Shown here: positions 38,558-48,420 of the stretch, in pieces | Layout of the letters: each line of letters begins with the position of its first letter | How positions within the stretch are numbered: position 1 is the first letter of the stretch | Assembly (NCBI RefSeq): GCF_900103345.1 | Contig: NZ_LT629702.1 | Location: forward strand, 5,130,501-5,194,500 | Origin: Pseudomonas azotoformans | GTDB lineage: Bacteria > Pseudomonadota > Gammaproteobacteria > Pseudomonadales > Pseudomonadaceae | DNA: 64,000 nt | Direction: 5' to 3' | Notes under the pieces: model-generated | Told to the model about the DNA's origin: nothing | Seen by the model: only the letters and a program-made list of their open reading frames with translations | Database searches by the model: none | Position numbers and translations under genes: made by a program

Positions 38558-40294
38558 GTGATTGTTAGTCCCTGTAATGCACCAAAATTGTCTGCCAAAC
38601 GGTTACGAAACGCACTGGTGACGGGCTCCGCCCTGTTTTGCCTGTTCGGCGCGGGTCAACTGTGGGCATTCAGTCTGGATGATGTGTCGGCCAAGGCTAA
38701 AGAGTTGGCCGGGCAGAAATACGAAGCTCCGCGCAGCAATCTGCCGAACGAATTCCGCGAAATGAAATTCGCGGACTACCAGAAGATTCGTTTCCGCAAC
38801 GAAAAAGCCGAGTGGGCCGATCAGAACACCCCGTTCAAGCTGTCCTTCTATCACCAGGGTATGCACTTCGATACACCGGTGAAAATCAACGAAGTCACTG
38901 CCGACAGCGTGCAGGAAATCAAGTACGACCCGACGCGCTTCGATTTCGGCGACGTGAAGTTTGATCCCAAAGCCACCGAACAGCTGGGCTATGCCGGCTT
39001 CCGTGTGCTGTACCCGATCAACAAGGCCGACAAGCAAGACGAAATCATGACCATGCTGGGCGCGAGCTACTTCCGCGTGGTCGGCAAGGGCCAGGCATAT
39101 GGCTTGTCCGCCCGTGGCATGGCAATCGACACAGCACTGCCGTCCGGCGAAGAATTCCCGCGTTTCACCGAGTTCTGGATCGAGCGTCCAAAGCCGGGTG
39201 AGAAACAACTGGTGATCTTTGCCCTGCTGGACTCGCCGCGCGCTACCGGTGCTTACCGCCTGATCCTGCGTCCGGGCACCGACACCATTGTCGACGTGAA
39301 ATCCCAGATGTTCCTGCGCGACAAGGTCAGCAAACTGGGTGTTGCCCCGTTGACCAGCATGTACCTGTTCGGCGCGAACCAGCCGTCCAAGGTGCTGAAC
39401 TACCGCCGTGAGCTGCACGATTCCAGCGGCCTGTCGATCCATGCCGGCAACGGCGAGTGGATCTGGCGCCCCCTGAACAACCCTAAACACCTGTCGGTCA
39501 GCAACTTTACCGTCGAGAACCCGCGTGGTTTCGGCCTGCTGCAACGCGGCCGCGACTTCAGCCACTACGAAGACCTCGACGACAACTACGACAAGCGCCC
39601 AAGCGCCTGGATCGAGCCTGAGGGCGACTGGGGCAAAGGCACCGTCAACCTGGTAGAGATTCCGACTGCCGATGAAACCAACGACAACATCGTTGCGTTC
39701 TGGAGCCCGGAAAAACTGCCGGAAGTGGGCCAGCCACTGGACGTTTCCTACCGCCTGCACTGGACCATGGACGAAAAATCCCTGCACCCGGCCGACAGCG
39801 CCTGGGTCAAGCAGACCCTGCGTTCCACCGGTGACGTGAAGCAATCCAACCTGATCCGCCAGCCGGATGGCAGCGTGGCGTACCTGGTTGACTTCGAGGG
39901 CCCGTCCCTCAAGGCCCTGCCATCGGATGCCGCGGTTCGCAGCCAGGTGAGTGTCAGCGACAACGCCGAACTGGTTGAAAACAGCGTGCGCTACAACGAG
40001 CACACCAAAGGCTGGCGCCTGACCCTGCGCATGAAGATCAAGGACGCAGGCAAGCCGACCGAAATGCGTGCGGCGCTGGTGCAGGATGTTCCGCCTCCGG
40101 CCCCTGAGCAGGACACGAGCCACGTGCTCAAGGCTGACAAGGTGCTGGCCAAGCAACACGAGAAACAGGCCAAGAAAGACGCGAAAGACAAGGAAGCCAA
40201 GCAGCCAGAAGCTGCCCCAGCCACGCCGGAGCCGATCAAGACCGAACAAGTCCTGACCGAAACCTGGAGCTATCAGTTGCCTGCCGATGAGTAA
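38558..40294 (+). CDS. opgG: Periplasmic glucan biosynthesis protein OpgG
   Basis: Periplasmic protein needed to build branched osmoregulated periplasmic glucans. It is 578 residues from the GTG at 38558 (GCGAGG upstream). A long signal peptide ends near GQLWA. The beta-sandwich MdoG domain follows ([15 protein letters not shown] on). The C-terminus carries a Lys/Ala/Glu-rich tail (about 530-565) that is charged and probably flexible. It overlaps opgH by eight bases. Confidence 0.95.
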   Translation: MIVSPCNAPKLSAKRLRNALVTGSALFCLFGAGQLWAFSLDDVSAKAKELAGQKYEAPRSNLPNEFREMKFADYQKIRFRNEKAEWADQNTPFKLSFYHQGMHFDTPVKINEVTADSVQEIKYDPTRFDFGDVKFDPKATEQLGYAGFRVLYPINKADKQDEIMTMLGASYFRVVGKGQAYGLSARGMAIDTALPSGEEFPRFTEFWIERPKPGEKQLVIFALLDSPRATGAYRLILRPGTDTIVDVKSQMFLRDKVSKLGVAPLTSMYLFGANQPSKVLNYRRELHDSSGLSIHAGNGEWIWRPLNNPKHLSVSNFTVENPRGFGLLQRGRDFSHYEDLDDNYDKRPSAWIEPEGDWGKGTVNLVEIPTADETNDNIVAFWSPEKLPEVGQPLDVSYRLHWTMDEKSLHPADSAWVKQTLRSTGDVKQSNLIRQPDGSVAYLVDFEGPSLKALPSDAAVRSQVSVSDNAELVENSVRYNEHTKGWRLTLRMKIKDAGKPTEMRAALVQDVPPPAPEQDTSHVLKADKVLAKQHEKQAKKDAKDKEAKQPEAAPATPEPIKTEQVLTETWSYQLPADE

Positions 40295-42857
40295 TTCTCA
40301 AATCCAGCCGGAGACTCTGTCCGAGTACCTGGCGCATCTACCGATGACCGCTGAGCAGCGCGCCGAACTGGCGGGCTGCACGTCCTTCAGCGAGCTGCAC
40401 GAGCGCTTGTCGTCGAAGACCTTCGACGCGCCCATCGATGCCGCCCAGGCGTCGGTTGGCACGCGGTTGACCCTCAGCACCGCCGAAGAGCTGCAGGACG
40501 CCGAAATGCTGGCCCTCGACGCCGAGGGCCGCGTGTGCCTCAAGGCCACGCCGCCGATCCGTCGCACCCGCGTGGTGCCGGAGCCGTGGCGCACCAATAT
40601 CCTGGTGCGCGGCTGGCGCCGCATTACCGGGCGCAGCAACCCGCCGGCCCCGCCGAAAGATGAGCGCGTATTGCCGGCTGCCCGCTGGCGTACCGTCGGT
40701 TCGATTCGCCGCTACATCCTGCTGGTGCTGATGATCGGCCAGACCCTCGTGGCCGGTTGGTACATGAAAGGCATCATGCCGTACCAGGGCTGGTCGCTGG
40801 TCGACTTCGACGAGATCCGCAACCAGACCCTGCTGCAAACCGCGACCCAGGTACTGCCGTACGCCCTGCAAACCAGCATCCTGATCATGTTCGGGATCTT
40901 GTTCTGCTGGGTATCGGCCGGTTTCTGGACCGCGTTGATGGGCTTCCTGGAGTTGCTCACAGGTCACGATAAATACCGCATCTCCGGTAAAAGCGCCGGC
41001 GACGAGCCGATCCCGAAAGACGCCCGCACCGCGCTGGTGATGCCGATCTGCAACGAAGACGTGCCCCGGGTGTTTGCCGGTTTGCGTGCGACGTTCGAGT
41101 CGGTCGCCGCCACCGGGGACCTGGATCGCTTCGACTTCTTCGTGCTCAGCGACAGCAACGAGGCCGACATCTGCATCGCCGAACAGCAAGCCTGGCTTGA
41201 TGTGTGCCGCGAAGCCGGTGGTTTCGGCAAGATCTTCTATCGTCGTCGCCGCCGTCGCGTGAAGCGTAAGAGCGGCAACCTCGACGACTTCTGCCGTCGC
41301 TGGGGCGGTGACTATAAATACATGGTCGTACTCGACGCCGACAGCGTGATGAGCGGCGAATGCCTGACCAGCCTGGTGCGCCTGATGGAAGCCACGCCGG
41401 ATGCGGGGATTATCCAGACTGCGCCACGTGCGTCGGGCATGGACACCCTGTATGCGCGCATGCAGCAGTTCGCTACTCGTGTGTACGGCCCGCTGTTCAC
41501 CGCCGGCCTGCACTTCTGGCAGCTGGGTGAATCCCACTACTGGGGTCACAACGCGATCATCCGCATGAAGCCGTTCATCGAGCATTGCGCCCTGGCGCCC
41601 TTGCCGGGTAAAGGCGCGTTCGCCGGTTCCATCCTGTCCCATGACTTCGTTGAAGCCGCGCTGATGCGCCGTGCCGGCTGGGGCGTGTGGATCGCCTACG
41701 ACCTGCCGGGCAGCTATGAAGAGCTGCCGCCGAACCTGCTGGATGAACTCAAGCGTGACCGTCGCTGGTGCCACGGTAACCTGATGAACTTCCGCCTGTT
41801 CCTGGTCAAAGGCATGCACCCGGTGCACCGTGCGGTGTTCCTGACCGGTGTAATGTCCTACCTGTCGGCGCCGTTGTGGTTCCTGTTCCTGGTGCTGTCC
41901 ACGGCCTTGCTGGCGGTGAACACCCTGATGGAACCGCAGTACTTCATGGCACCCCGCCAGTTGTACCCGCTGTGGCCGCAATGGCATCCGGACAAGGCGG
42001 TGGCGCTGTTCTCCACCACCATCGTGCTGCTGTTCCTGCCGAAACTGTTGAGCATCATCCTGATCTGGGCCAAGGGCGCGAAAGAGTTCGGTGGCAAGTT
42101 CAAGGTGACCCTGTCGATGCTGCTGGAGATGCTGTTTTCCATGCTGCTGGCGCCGGTGCGGATGATCTTTCACACCCGCTTCGTCCTCGCCGCGTTCCTC
42201 GGCTGGGCCGCGACCTGGAACTCACCGCAGCGTGACGATGACTCCACCCCGTGGAGCGAGGCCGTCAAGCGCCACGGTCCGCAAACCGTGCTGGGCTTCC
42301 TGTGGGCGCTGTTGGTGGTGTGGTTGAACCCGAGCTTCCTGTGGTGGCTGGTGCCTATCGTCGGTTCGCTAATGCTGTCGATCCCGGTGTCGGTGATTTC
42401 CAGCCGTGTCGGGCTGGGCCTCAAGTCTCGTGACGAGAGCCTGTTCCTGATCCCCGAGGAATACAATCCGCCGCAAGCGCTGCTGTCTACAGACAAGTAC
42501 ACCCACGAAAACCGTTGGCACGCGCTGAATGACGGCTTCGTGCGTTCGGTGGTCGACCCGCAGCAGAACGCTTTGGCTTGCGCCCTGGCAACCTCGCGTC
42601 ACGCCCAGGCCGAGCCGATCGAGTACCTGCGTACCGAACGTGTGCGCCACGCGCTGAAAGTCGGCCCTGCCGGCCTCAACAACGGCGAACGCCTGGCCCT
42701 GCTCAGTGACCCGGTCGCCCTGGCGCGCCTGCATGAGCAGGTCTGGAGTGAAGGTCATACCGAGTGGCTCGCCGCCTGGCGGGACTCGATCAAGGCTGAT
42801 CCGCACGCACCGTTGCTGCCGCTGCAACCACTGTCGTCCCAGGCTCAACCGGCCTGA
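40287..42857 (+). CDS. opgH: Glucan glucosyltransferase OpgH
   Basis: Membrane glucosyltransferase polymerising the beta-1,2 glucan backbone from UDP-glucose. It is 856 residues: a soluble N-terminal part, two helices (about 137-160 and 195-220), the GT2 catalytic domain with [10 protein letters not shown], the [14 protein letters not shown] acceptor segment and RRWCHGN, then a cluster of C-terminal helices. A hairpin terminator follows directly. Confidence 0.95.
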   Translation: MSNSQIQPETLSEYLAHLPMTAEQRAELAGCTSFSELHERLSSKTFDAPIDAAQASVGTRLTLSTAEELQDAEMLALDAEGRVCLKATPPIRRTRVVPEPWRTNILVRGWRRITGRSNPPAPPKDERVLPAARWRTVGSIRRYILLVLMIGQTLVAGWYMKGIMPYQGWSLVDFDEIRNQTLLQTATQVLPYALQTSILIMFGILFCWVSAGFWTALMGFLELLTGHDKYRISGKSAGDEPIPKDARTALVMPICNEDVPRVFAGLRATFESVAATGDLDRFDFFVLSDSNEADICIAEQQAWLDVCREAGGFGKIFYRRRRRRVKRKSGNLDDFCRRWGGDYKYMVVLDADSVMSGECLTSLVRLMEATPDAGIIQTAPRASGMDTLYARMQQFATRVYGPLFTAGLHFWQLGESHYWGHNAIIRMKPFIEHCALAPLPGKGAFAGSILSHDFVEAALMRRAGWGVWIAYDLPGSYEELPPNLLDELKRDRRWCHGNLMNFRLFLVKGMHPVHRAVFLTGVMSYLSAPLWFLFLVLSTALLAVNTLMEPQYFMAPRQLYPLWPQWHPDKAVALFSTTIVLLFLPKLLSIILIWAKGAKEFGGKFKVTLSMLLEMLFSMLLAPVRMIFHTRFVLAAFLGWAATWNSPQRDDDSTPWSEAVKRHGPQTVLGFLWALLVVWLNPSFLWWLVPIVGSLMLSIPVSVISSRVGLGLKSRDESLFLIPEEYNPPQALLSTDKYTHENRWHALNDGFVRSVVDPQQNALACALATSRHAQAEPIEYLRTERVRHALKVGPAGLNNGERLALLSDPVALARLHEQVWSEGHTEWLAAWRDSIKADPHAPLLPLQPLSSQAQPA

Positions 42858-42862
42858 TTCAG

Positions 42863-42893
42863 GCACCCCCGAGGGCTCACCTCGGGGGTGCTT
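42863..42893 (+). terminator. Rho-independent terminator of opgGH
   Basis: Stem GCACCCCCGAGG / CCTCGGGGGTGC with loop GCTCA, six bases past the opgH stop. The T run is short (CTT), so termination may be partial. Confidence 0.75.
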
Positions 42894-43042
42894 CAAGCGC
42901 TGATCCTACAGCGTTTCCCGGTTCTTCCTTCTTTGTGCCAACCCCTTGTTTTTTCGAAACAAAAGACCCTCGTTCGAGGCGTATTGCCGTGCGCGTGGCT
43001 GCGTTAGCATCGCCCCCGCATTTGACTTGGCACGGGGGATTC

Positions 43043-43843
43043 ATGATCAAACGGTATTGTTCGGCGCTGCTGATAGGCGCAGTCGCTTTCATTCACATGG
43101 GCCTGGCCCAGGCCGGCGCGATTGATGACGCCGTTCGGCGCGGCGTGCTGAAAGTCGGCACCACACCCACTTACGTGCCCTTCGAAATGACCGATAAGCA
43201 GGGGCGCATCGTCGGGTTTGAAATCGACCTGCTCAAGGTCATGAGCCAAGCCCTCGGGGTCGAACTTGAGTTGGTCGCGGTGCCCTACACCGAACTGGTT
43301 ACGGGGCTCTTGACGAAGAAATTTGATCTGATCGGCAGCGGTATGACCGTCACCCAGGAACGTAACCTCAAGTTGAATTTCAGCGATTCGTTCATCGTCG
43401 TTGGCCAGTCGGTGTTGTTACACCCAAGCCTTGCGGGCAAGGTCACCAGTGTCGAAGACCTCGATGACCCCGGCTACCGAATTGCCGCCACCGAAGGTAC
43501 CACCGGCGAGTCAGCGGCCCGACGCTTTCTGGGGGCGGCGCGACTCAGCAGTTTTGCCACGCCAGAGGAAGGCGTACGCCAGGTGGTGCAGGGCAAGGCT
43601 GACGCCTTTATTCATGACGCCCCCTACAACCTGATCGCCCTGAGCCGTCCGGAAAACCACGCGCTGTTGGCACTTGAACAGCCCTTCACCTTCGAGCCCC
43701 TGGCGTTCGGCTTGAAAAAAGGTGATTTCGACAGCCTCAACTGGATCAACCATTTCCTCAATCAGGTGGCGCAGGACGGGACCTATGATCGCTTGCACGA
43801 CAAGTGGTTTAAAGACACCGACTGGCTGGTGGAAATCGACTGA
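43043..43843 (+). CDS. Amino-acid ABC binding protein, first tandem copy
   Basis: A 266-residue family 3 solute-binding protein (HisJ/GlnH type) with signal peptide ending LAQAGA. The motifs GTTPTYVPFEMTDKQGRIVG and DLIGSGMTVTQERN are typical. It is the same length as, and clearly paralogous to, the gene at 44060, with long shared stretches (FTFEPLAFGLKKGD). It has its own leader and is separated from the second copy by 216 bases. The start MIKRYCSA follows GGGGGA; a longer in-frame reading covers the promoter. Confidence 0.88.
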   Translation: MIKRYCSALLIGAVAFIHMGLAQAGAIDDAVRRGVLKVGTTPTYVPFEMTDKQGRIVGFEIDLLKVMSQALGVELELVAVPYTELVTGLLTKKFDLIGSGMTVTQERNLKLNFSDSFIVVGQSVLLHPSLAGKVTSVEDLDDPGYRIAATEGTTGESAARRFLGAARLSSFATPEEGVRQVVQGKADAFIHDAPYNLIALSRPENHALLALEQPFTFEPLAFGLKKGDFDSLNWINHFLNQVAQDGTYDRLHDKWFKDTDWLVEID

Positions 43844-43968
43844 AAGTCATAACTGCTTACACATCAAGCCGTTGCCCGAGCTGCCTGGGCAGGTGTCTAC
43901 CCCTGCGGTTTGCTGCAGCGTTGTGGGGCTTTTCCGACATACGCCGACAACAAATAGCCGTGAAACCT

Positions 43969-43996
43969 TTGTGACGGCAGGCGAGTGGGTTAGGAT
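43969..43996 (+). promoter_or_regulatory. Candidate sigma-70 promoter of the amino-acid ABC operon
   Basis: TTGTGA (43969-43974) and TAGGAT (43991-43996) are separated by 16 bases. An inverted repeat GCACC-N7-GGTGC (43998-44014) follows at once, covering the expected start point. No such arrangement is seen before the first copy. Confidence 0.4.
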
Positions 43997-44059
43997 CGCA
44001 CCCCGAAATGGTGCAGCCCTTTTGCGCGCCGACCTTATAAGAATGGTTCAGGGGACTTG

Positions 44060-44860
44060 ATGATGAAAAAGTATCTTTCGATGCTGCTGCTCGGCGTCAC
44101 CGCGCTGGTCGCGGCCAATGCGGCCCAGGCCGGTGCGATCGACGATGCAGTCAAGCGCGGCACGCTGAAGGTCGGCATGGACCCGACCTACATGCCGTTC
44201 GAAATGACAGACAAACGCGGTGAAATCATCGGTTTCGAAGTCGACATCCTCAAGGCCATGGCCAAGTCCATGGGCGTCAAGCTGGAGCTGGTCTCCACCG
44301 GCTACGACGGCATCATCCCGGCCTTCCTGACCGGCAAGTTCGACATGATCGGCAGCGGCATGACCCTGACCCAGGAACGCAACCTGCGCCTGAATTTCAG
44401 CGAACCCTTCATCGTGGTTGGGCAGACCCTGCTGATTCGCAAGGAGCTGGAAGGCACCATCAAGTCCTACAAAGACCTGAACGACGAGAAATACCGCCTG
44501 ACCTCCAAGCTGGGCACCACCGGTGAGATGGTCGCCAAGAAGCTGATCTCCAAGGCCAAGTACCACGGCTACGACAACGAGCAGGAAGGCGTGCTGGACG
44601 TGGTCAACGGCAAGGCCGATGCCTTCGTGTATGACGCACCGTACAACGTGGTTGCCGAGAAGAAAGTCGGCAATGGCAAGCTGGTGTTCCTGGAAGAACC
44701 CTTCACCTTCGAACCCTTGGCGTTTGGTTTGAAGAAGGGCGACTACGACAGCATCAACTTCATCAACAACTTCCTGCACCAGATCCGTAACGACGGCACC
44801 TACGATCGCATCCATGACAAGTGGTTCAAGAGCTCGGAGTGGCTCAAGGACATGGAATAA
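44060..44860 (+). CDS. Amino-acid ABC binding protein, second tandem copy
   Basis: A 266-residue family 3 solute-binding protein with signal peptide ending NAAQAG. It matches the copy at 43043 throughout the mature part. The polar-residue pattern (DPTYMPFEM, GSGMTLTQERN) fits a polar or basic amino-acid ligand. The downstream permease follows after a repeat, so this copy is probably the principal partner of the transporter. An ATG one codon later is an alternative start. Confidence 0.9.
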   Translation: MMKKYLSMLLLGVTALVAANAAQAGAIDDAVKRGTLKVGMDPTYMPFEMTDKRGEIIGFEVDILKAMAKSMGVKLELVSTGYDGIIPAFLTGKFDMIGSGMTLTQERNLRLNFSEPFIVVGQTLLIRKELEGTIKSYKDLNDEKYRLTSKLGTTGEMVAKKLISKAKYHGYDNEQEGVLDVVNGKADAFVYDAPYNVVAEKKVGNGKLVFLEEPFTFEPLAFGLKKGDYDSINFINNFLHQIRNDGTYDRIHDKWFKSSEWLKDME

Positions 44861-44880
44861 GGTTTAGACCGAGTCGCGCC

Positions 44881-44966
44881 CTTCGCGAGCAAGCCCGCTC
44901 CCACATTCGACCGCCTTCTCCTGTTGGAACCTGGTCAAAATGTGGGAGCGGGCTTGCTCGCGAAGA
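44881..44966. repeat. REP pair in reversed (outward) order, GCGGGCTTGCTCGCGA family
   Basis: Arms CTTCGCGAGCAAGCCCGCTC and TGTGGGAGCGGGCTTGCTCG appear in the order opposite to the usual doublet, about 35 bases apart. It lies between the binding-protein gene and its permease, inside the transport operon. Confidence 0.83.
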
Positions 44967-45001
44967 CGGCCTGACAAGCAACACCAATCCCGGAACTTGA
45001 A

Positions 45002-45961
45002 ATGAAACAGAAAAAAGCCCAATGGCCCTGGCACCTGCTGACCGTGTTCGTGCTGGTCGGCCTGGCCGGCGCCTTGTACTACGCCACTTCGTTGATGTCC
45101 TATGAGTGGCGCTGGAACCGTGTACCGCAATACTTCGCCTACCAGGCCGAAACGTCCCAGCGCGCCGCTGACATCTCCACCGTGGTCGAGTTGGTACGCA
45201 AAGGCGATGTGGCCGAAGTGACGCTGCGCAACGACGCGGGCGCCGAGCAAAAGCTGACCGTGGCCGACAACAGCCTGCAAGTGGCGCGTGGCGATGATGT
45301 GGCCGAAGGCGATGTGGTGGGCGTGACCCGGCAGTGGGCGTTGGGGCCGTTGATGTGGGGCTTGTGGACCACGCTGTGGCTGTCGGTGGTGTCCGGCATC
45401 CTCGGTTTGGCGATCGGGCTGGCGACGGGTTTGTGTCGCTTGTCCAGCAACCCGACCCTGCGGGATCTGTCGACGATCTACGTCGAACTGGTACGCGGTA
45501 CGCCGCTACTGGTGCAAATCTTCATTTTCTATTTCTTTATCGGCACGGTGCTAAACCTGTCCCGGGAATTTGCCGGGATCGCCGCGCTGTCGCTGTTTAC
45601 CGGTGCCTACGTGGCGGAAATCGTCCGCGCCGGCGTGCAGTCCATCACCCGTGGCCAGAACGAAGCCGCCCGCTCCCTGGGCCTGAGTGCCAGCCAGTCG
45701 ATGCGCCACGTGGTGTTGCCGCAGGCGTTCAAGCGCGTGTTGCCGCCGTTGGCCGGGCAATTTATCAGTCTGGTGAAGGACACGTCCCTGGTGTCGGTGA
45801 TCGCGATTACCGAACTGCTCAAGAGCGGTCGTGAAGTCATCACCACCTCGTTCTCACCGTTTGAAATCCTGTTCTGTGTCGCAGGCCTGTACCTGCTGAT
45901 CAACCTGCCGCTGTCGAAAATGGCCAGCCGGCTTGAGCGGAGGCTCGCGCAAAGTGATTGA
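45002..45961 (+). CDS. Amino-acid ABC permease with extra periplasmic domain
   Basis: A 319-residue HisM/GlnP-type permease. The C-terminal 210 residues are the standard module, with about five helices and the coupling loop [21 protein letters not shown]. Before it lies one N-terminal helix (about 12-32) and then about 80 polar residues (35-115) with alternating beta-type pattern ([17 protein letters not shown]), presumably periplasmic. Ordinary family members are 220-250 residues and lack this. Only one permease gene is present, so it may work as a homodimer. Confidence 0.87.
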   Translation: MKQKKAQWPWHLLTVFVLVGLAGALYYATSLMSYEWRWNRVPQYFAYQAETSQRAADISTVVELVRKGDVAEVTLRNDAGAEQKLTVADNSLQVARGDDVAEGDVVGVTRQWALGPLMWGLWTTLWLSVVSGILGLAIGLATGLCRLSSNPTLRDLSTIYVELVRGTPLLVQIFIFYFFIGTVLNLSREFAGIAALSLFTGAYVAEIVRAGVQSITRGQNEAARSLGLSASQSMRHVVLPQAFKRVLPPLAGQFISLVKDTSLVSVIAITELLKSGREVITTSFSPFEILFCVAGLYLLINLPLSKMASRLERRLAQSD

Positions 45962-46688
45962 AGTCCGCGATCTGGTAAAAGTCTTCGACACCCGTGGCCA
46001 TGTGGTCCGTGCGGTGGACCATGTCACCACCCAGGTGGCCAAGGGCGAAGTGCTGGTGGTGATCGGGCCGTCGGGCTCTGGCAAGTCCACCTTCCTACGC
46101 TGCCTTAACGGCCTGGAAGCATTCGATTCCGGCTCGGTGAGCATCGACGGCTTGCAGTTGGCTGATCCGAAGACCGATGTGAATGCGTACCGCCGCGAAG
46201 TCGGCATGGTATTCCAGCACTTCAACCTGTTCCCCCACATGACCGTGCTGGAGAACCTGTGCCTGGCGCAGAAAGTCGTGCGCAAGCGCGGCAAGCAGGA
46301 GCGTGAGGCCAAGGCCCTGGCGCTACTGGAAAAGGTTGGCATTGCCCAGAAAGCCAACGAGTTTCCGTCGCGCCTGTCCGGCGGCCAGCAGCAACGGGTT
46401 GCGATTGCCCGGGCCCTGGCGATGGAGCCCAAGGTGATGCTGTTCGACGAACCCACCTCCGCGCTGGACCCGGAAATGGTCGGCGAAGTGCTGGATGTGA
46501 TGAAGACCTTGGCCCTGGAAGGCATGACCATGGTCTGCGTCACCCACGAAATGGGCTTTGCCCGCGAGGTGGCTGATCGCGTGCTGTTCTTCGACCATGG
46601 CAAGTTGCTCGAAGATGCCGCCCCGGCCGAGTTCTTTGATGCACCGAAAGACCCACGGGCCCAGGCGTTCCTGCGCCAGGTCCTGTAA
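45954..46688 (+). CDS. Amino-acid ABC transporter ATPase
   Basis: A 244-residue ATPase of the GlnQ/HisP class: Walker [11 protein letters not shown]-loop [12 protein letters not shown], signature [15 protein letters not shown], Walker [17 protein letters not shown]-loop THEM. The GTG start lies within the end of the permease gene (eight-base overlap). Together with the permease and the two tandem binding proteins it makes a polar amino-acid importer. Confidence 0.92.
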   Translation: MIEVRDLVKVFDTRGHVVRAVDHVTTQVAKGEVLVVIGPSGSGKSTFLRCLNGLEAFDSGSVSIDGLQLADPKTDVNAYRREVGMVFQHFNLFPHMTVLENLCLAQKVVRKRGKQEREAKALALLEKVGIAQKANEFPSRLSGGQQQRVAIARALAMEPKVMLFDEPTSALDPEMVGEVLDVMKTLALEGMTMVCVTHEMGFAREVADRVLFFDHGKLLEDAAPAEFFDAPKDPRAQAFLRQVL

Positions 46689-46691
46689 GGC

Positions 46692-48236
46692 TCAGAGCCT
46701 GAATTTGCCGACCAGCGTCTGCAAATCCAGGCTCAGTTTGGTCAGTTGGACGCTCGCCGCCGCCGTTTCCTCGCTGGCGGCGGCGGTCTGTTCCGACACA
46801 TCCCGCACCTTCAACACGCTGCGATTGATCTCTTCGGCCACTGCACTTTGCTGTTCGGCCGCAGCGGCAATCTGCGGGTTCATCTCCTGGATCACCGAGA
46901 CCGTGCGCGCAATCGCTGCCAGGGCGTCACCTGCGTCGCGGGTCAGCTCGACACTGTAGTCGGTCAGGCTGCGGCTGCTGTCCATGATGTCGGCGACGTG
47001 CTGGGTGCCGGTATGCAGCCCCTGGATCAGTGCCTGGATTTCCTCGGCTGACGCCTGGGTGCGCTGCGCCAGGCTGCGCACTTCATCGGCCACCACCGCA
47101 AAGCCTTCGCCGGCACTGCCCGCGCGGGCGGCTTCGATGGCGGCATTCAGCGCCAGCAGGTTGGTTTGCTGGGACACGGACTTGATCACATCCAGCACGC
47201 TGCCGATCTTCTGGCTCTCCTGTTGCAACGCCAGCATTGCGCGTCCCGAGAGCGCCATTTCATCTGCCAGTTGGCCTATCTGTTCAACGGCCTGCGCAAC
47301 CACCTTGTCACCCGCGATGGTTTGCCGATCCGCTTCATTGGCTGCGATCGAGGCCTGCTCGGCGTGTCGGGCCACTTCCTGTGCGGTGGCGAGCATTTCG
47401 TTCATCGCGGTGGCGACCTGGTCGGTTTCGTCTTTCTGGTTATTCACCCCCGCGCGGGTTTGCTCCGTGACGGCCGATAACTGTGTCGCCGCGCTGGCGA
47501 TCTGCCGGGCGCTGTCGCCGATCCCCCCGATCAGGGTGCGCAACTGAGTGGTCATGCGCCTCATGCTCCGTTGCAATTGGCCCAACTCGTCCTTGCGGAG
47601 GACTTCCGCACCCGGGTTCAGGTCGCCATCGGCAATGCGACGCGCGGTGGCGAGCGCTTCGCGTAGCGGCACTGCAATCTGGCGGGCGATCATCCAGGCG
47701 GCCCAGGCCCCGAGCAACAGTGCGGCAGCTGTTATGCCCAGTAATCGGACTCGGCTCTGGTCGGCTTCGAGACTGCGCTTGAGCGCCTGGCCCTGGCTGA
47801 GCAGGTCGCTTTGTTCCAGCAGTTGGTTGAGTTGTTGCTCCAACTGCGGCTGGGGTGGCGTGTTGCCGATCCCTTCCTTGAACAGGTTCGCCAGGCGTTG
47901 GGCTCGCTCAACGCGCTCAAGGTCGGCTGAGTCCTTAAGCCGACCGGAGAGTGTCGCCAGATGCGTGTCGATTTTGTCCAGGTGCCGGCTGATGTTGCTC
48001 AGGTTCCGGGGATCGCCCTGCACTTGATAGAGCAAATGATCGGCGCGCAACTCTTCGCCGGTCACGGCCAGGTGGCCGAGTGCGCTGAGGGTTTCGGAGC
48101 GGTACAGGGCCGCGTTAAGGGACTGCCAGCCGGTCAGGGCGATGATCAGGCTGAGGACCAGGATCTGGCCGAAGCCCAACGCAAGCTTGAGCCTGACGCT
48201 GGCGTTGTCCAGCAAGCGAGTGAGTCGATGAAACAT
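46692..48236 (-). CDS. Methyl-accepting chemotaxis protein, small sensor domain
   Basis: A 514-residue chemoreceptor: cytoplasmic N-terminus, TM1 (about 14-36), a helical periplasmic sensor of only about 125 residues, TM2 (about 165-187), HAMP (about 188-240), and the signalling domain with its hairpin tip around [16 protein letters not shown]. The N-terminal membrane segment resembles that of the larger receptor downstream (ASVRLKLALGFGQILVL against [17 protein letters not shown]). The sensor is half the usual helical bimodular size. No C-terminal CheR-docking pentapeptide was seen. Start MFHRLTRL; an ATG eight codons upstream is possible. Confidence 0.92.
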   Translation of the reverse strand: MFHRLTRLLDNASVRLKLALGFGQILVLSLIIALTGWQSLNAALYRSETLSALGHLAVTGEELRADHLLYQVQGDPRNLSNISRHLDKIDTHLATLSGRLKDSADLERVERAQRLANLFKEGIGNTPPQPQLEQQLNQLLEQSDLLSQGQALKRSLEADQSRVRLLGITAAALLLGAWAAWMIARQIAVPLREALATARRIADGDLNPGAEVLRKDELGQLQRSMRRMTTQLRTLIGGIGDSARQIASAATQLSAVTEQTRAGVNNQKDETDQVATAMNEMLATAQEVARHAEQASIAANEADRQTIAGDKVVAQAVEQIGQLADEMALSGRAMLALQQESQKIGSVLDVIKSVSQQTNLLALNAAIEAARAGSAGEGFAVVADEVRSLAQRTQASAEEIQALIQGLHTGTQHVADIMDSSRSLTDYSVELTRDAGDALAAIARTVSVIQEMNPQIAAAAEQQSAVAEEINRSVLKVRDVSEQTAAASEETAAASVQLTKLSLDLQTLVGKFRL

Positions 48237-48420
48237 GGTGAATCTCCCACGGGTGAACACGGTCGGCTCGCAATCTCGTCACCAGGGGTGCCGAAAACCT
48301 TGAACCAACTTGAACACTAGTGCGATCGAGCGTCGGTGGCGCAGTCGCTCGCCTGATAAGCGCGTAGGAAATTTCACAAGGTGCAGCGGTGGCCGGGACA
48401 GGCCACCGCCGTAGGGAAGG

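Noticed and set aside
40338..42173. 611-codon open frame on the minus strand inside opgH
   Set aside because: Antisense shadow of a GC-rich gene; the product is rich in His, Gln and Arg and resembles no protein family.
44001..44020. Possible sigma-54 promoter TGGTGC...TTTTGC before the second binding-protein gene
   Set aside because: The GG and GC pairs are two bases too far apart for sigma-54; the TTGTGA/TAGGAT pair fits better.
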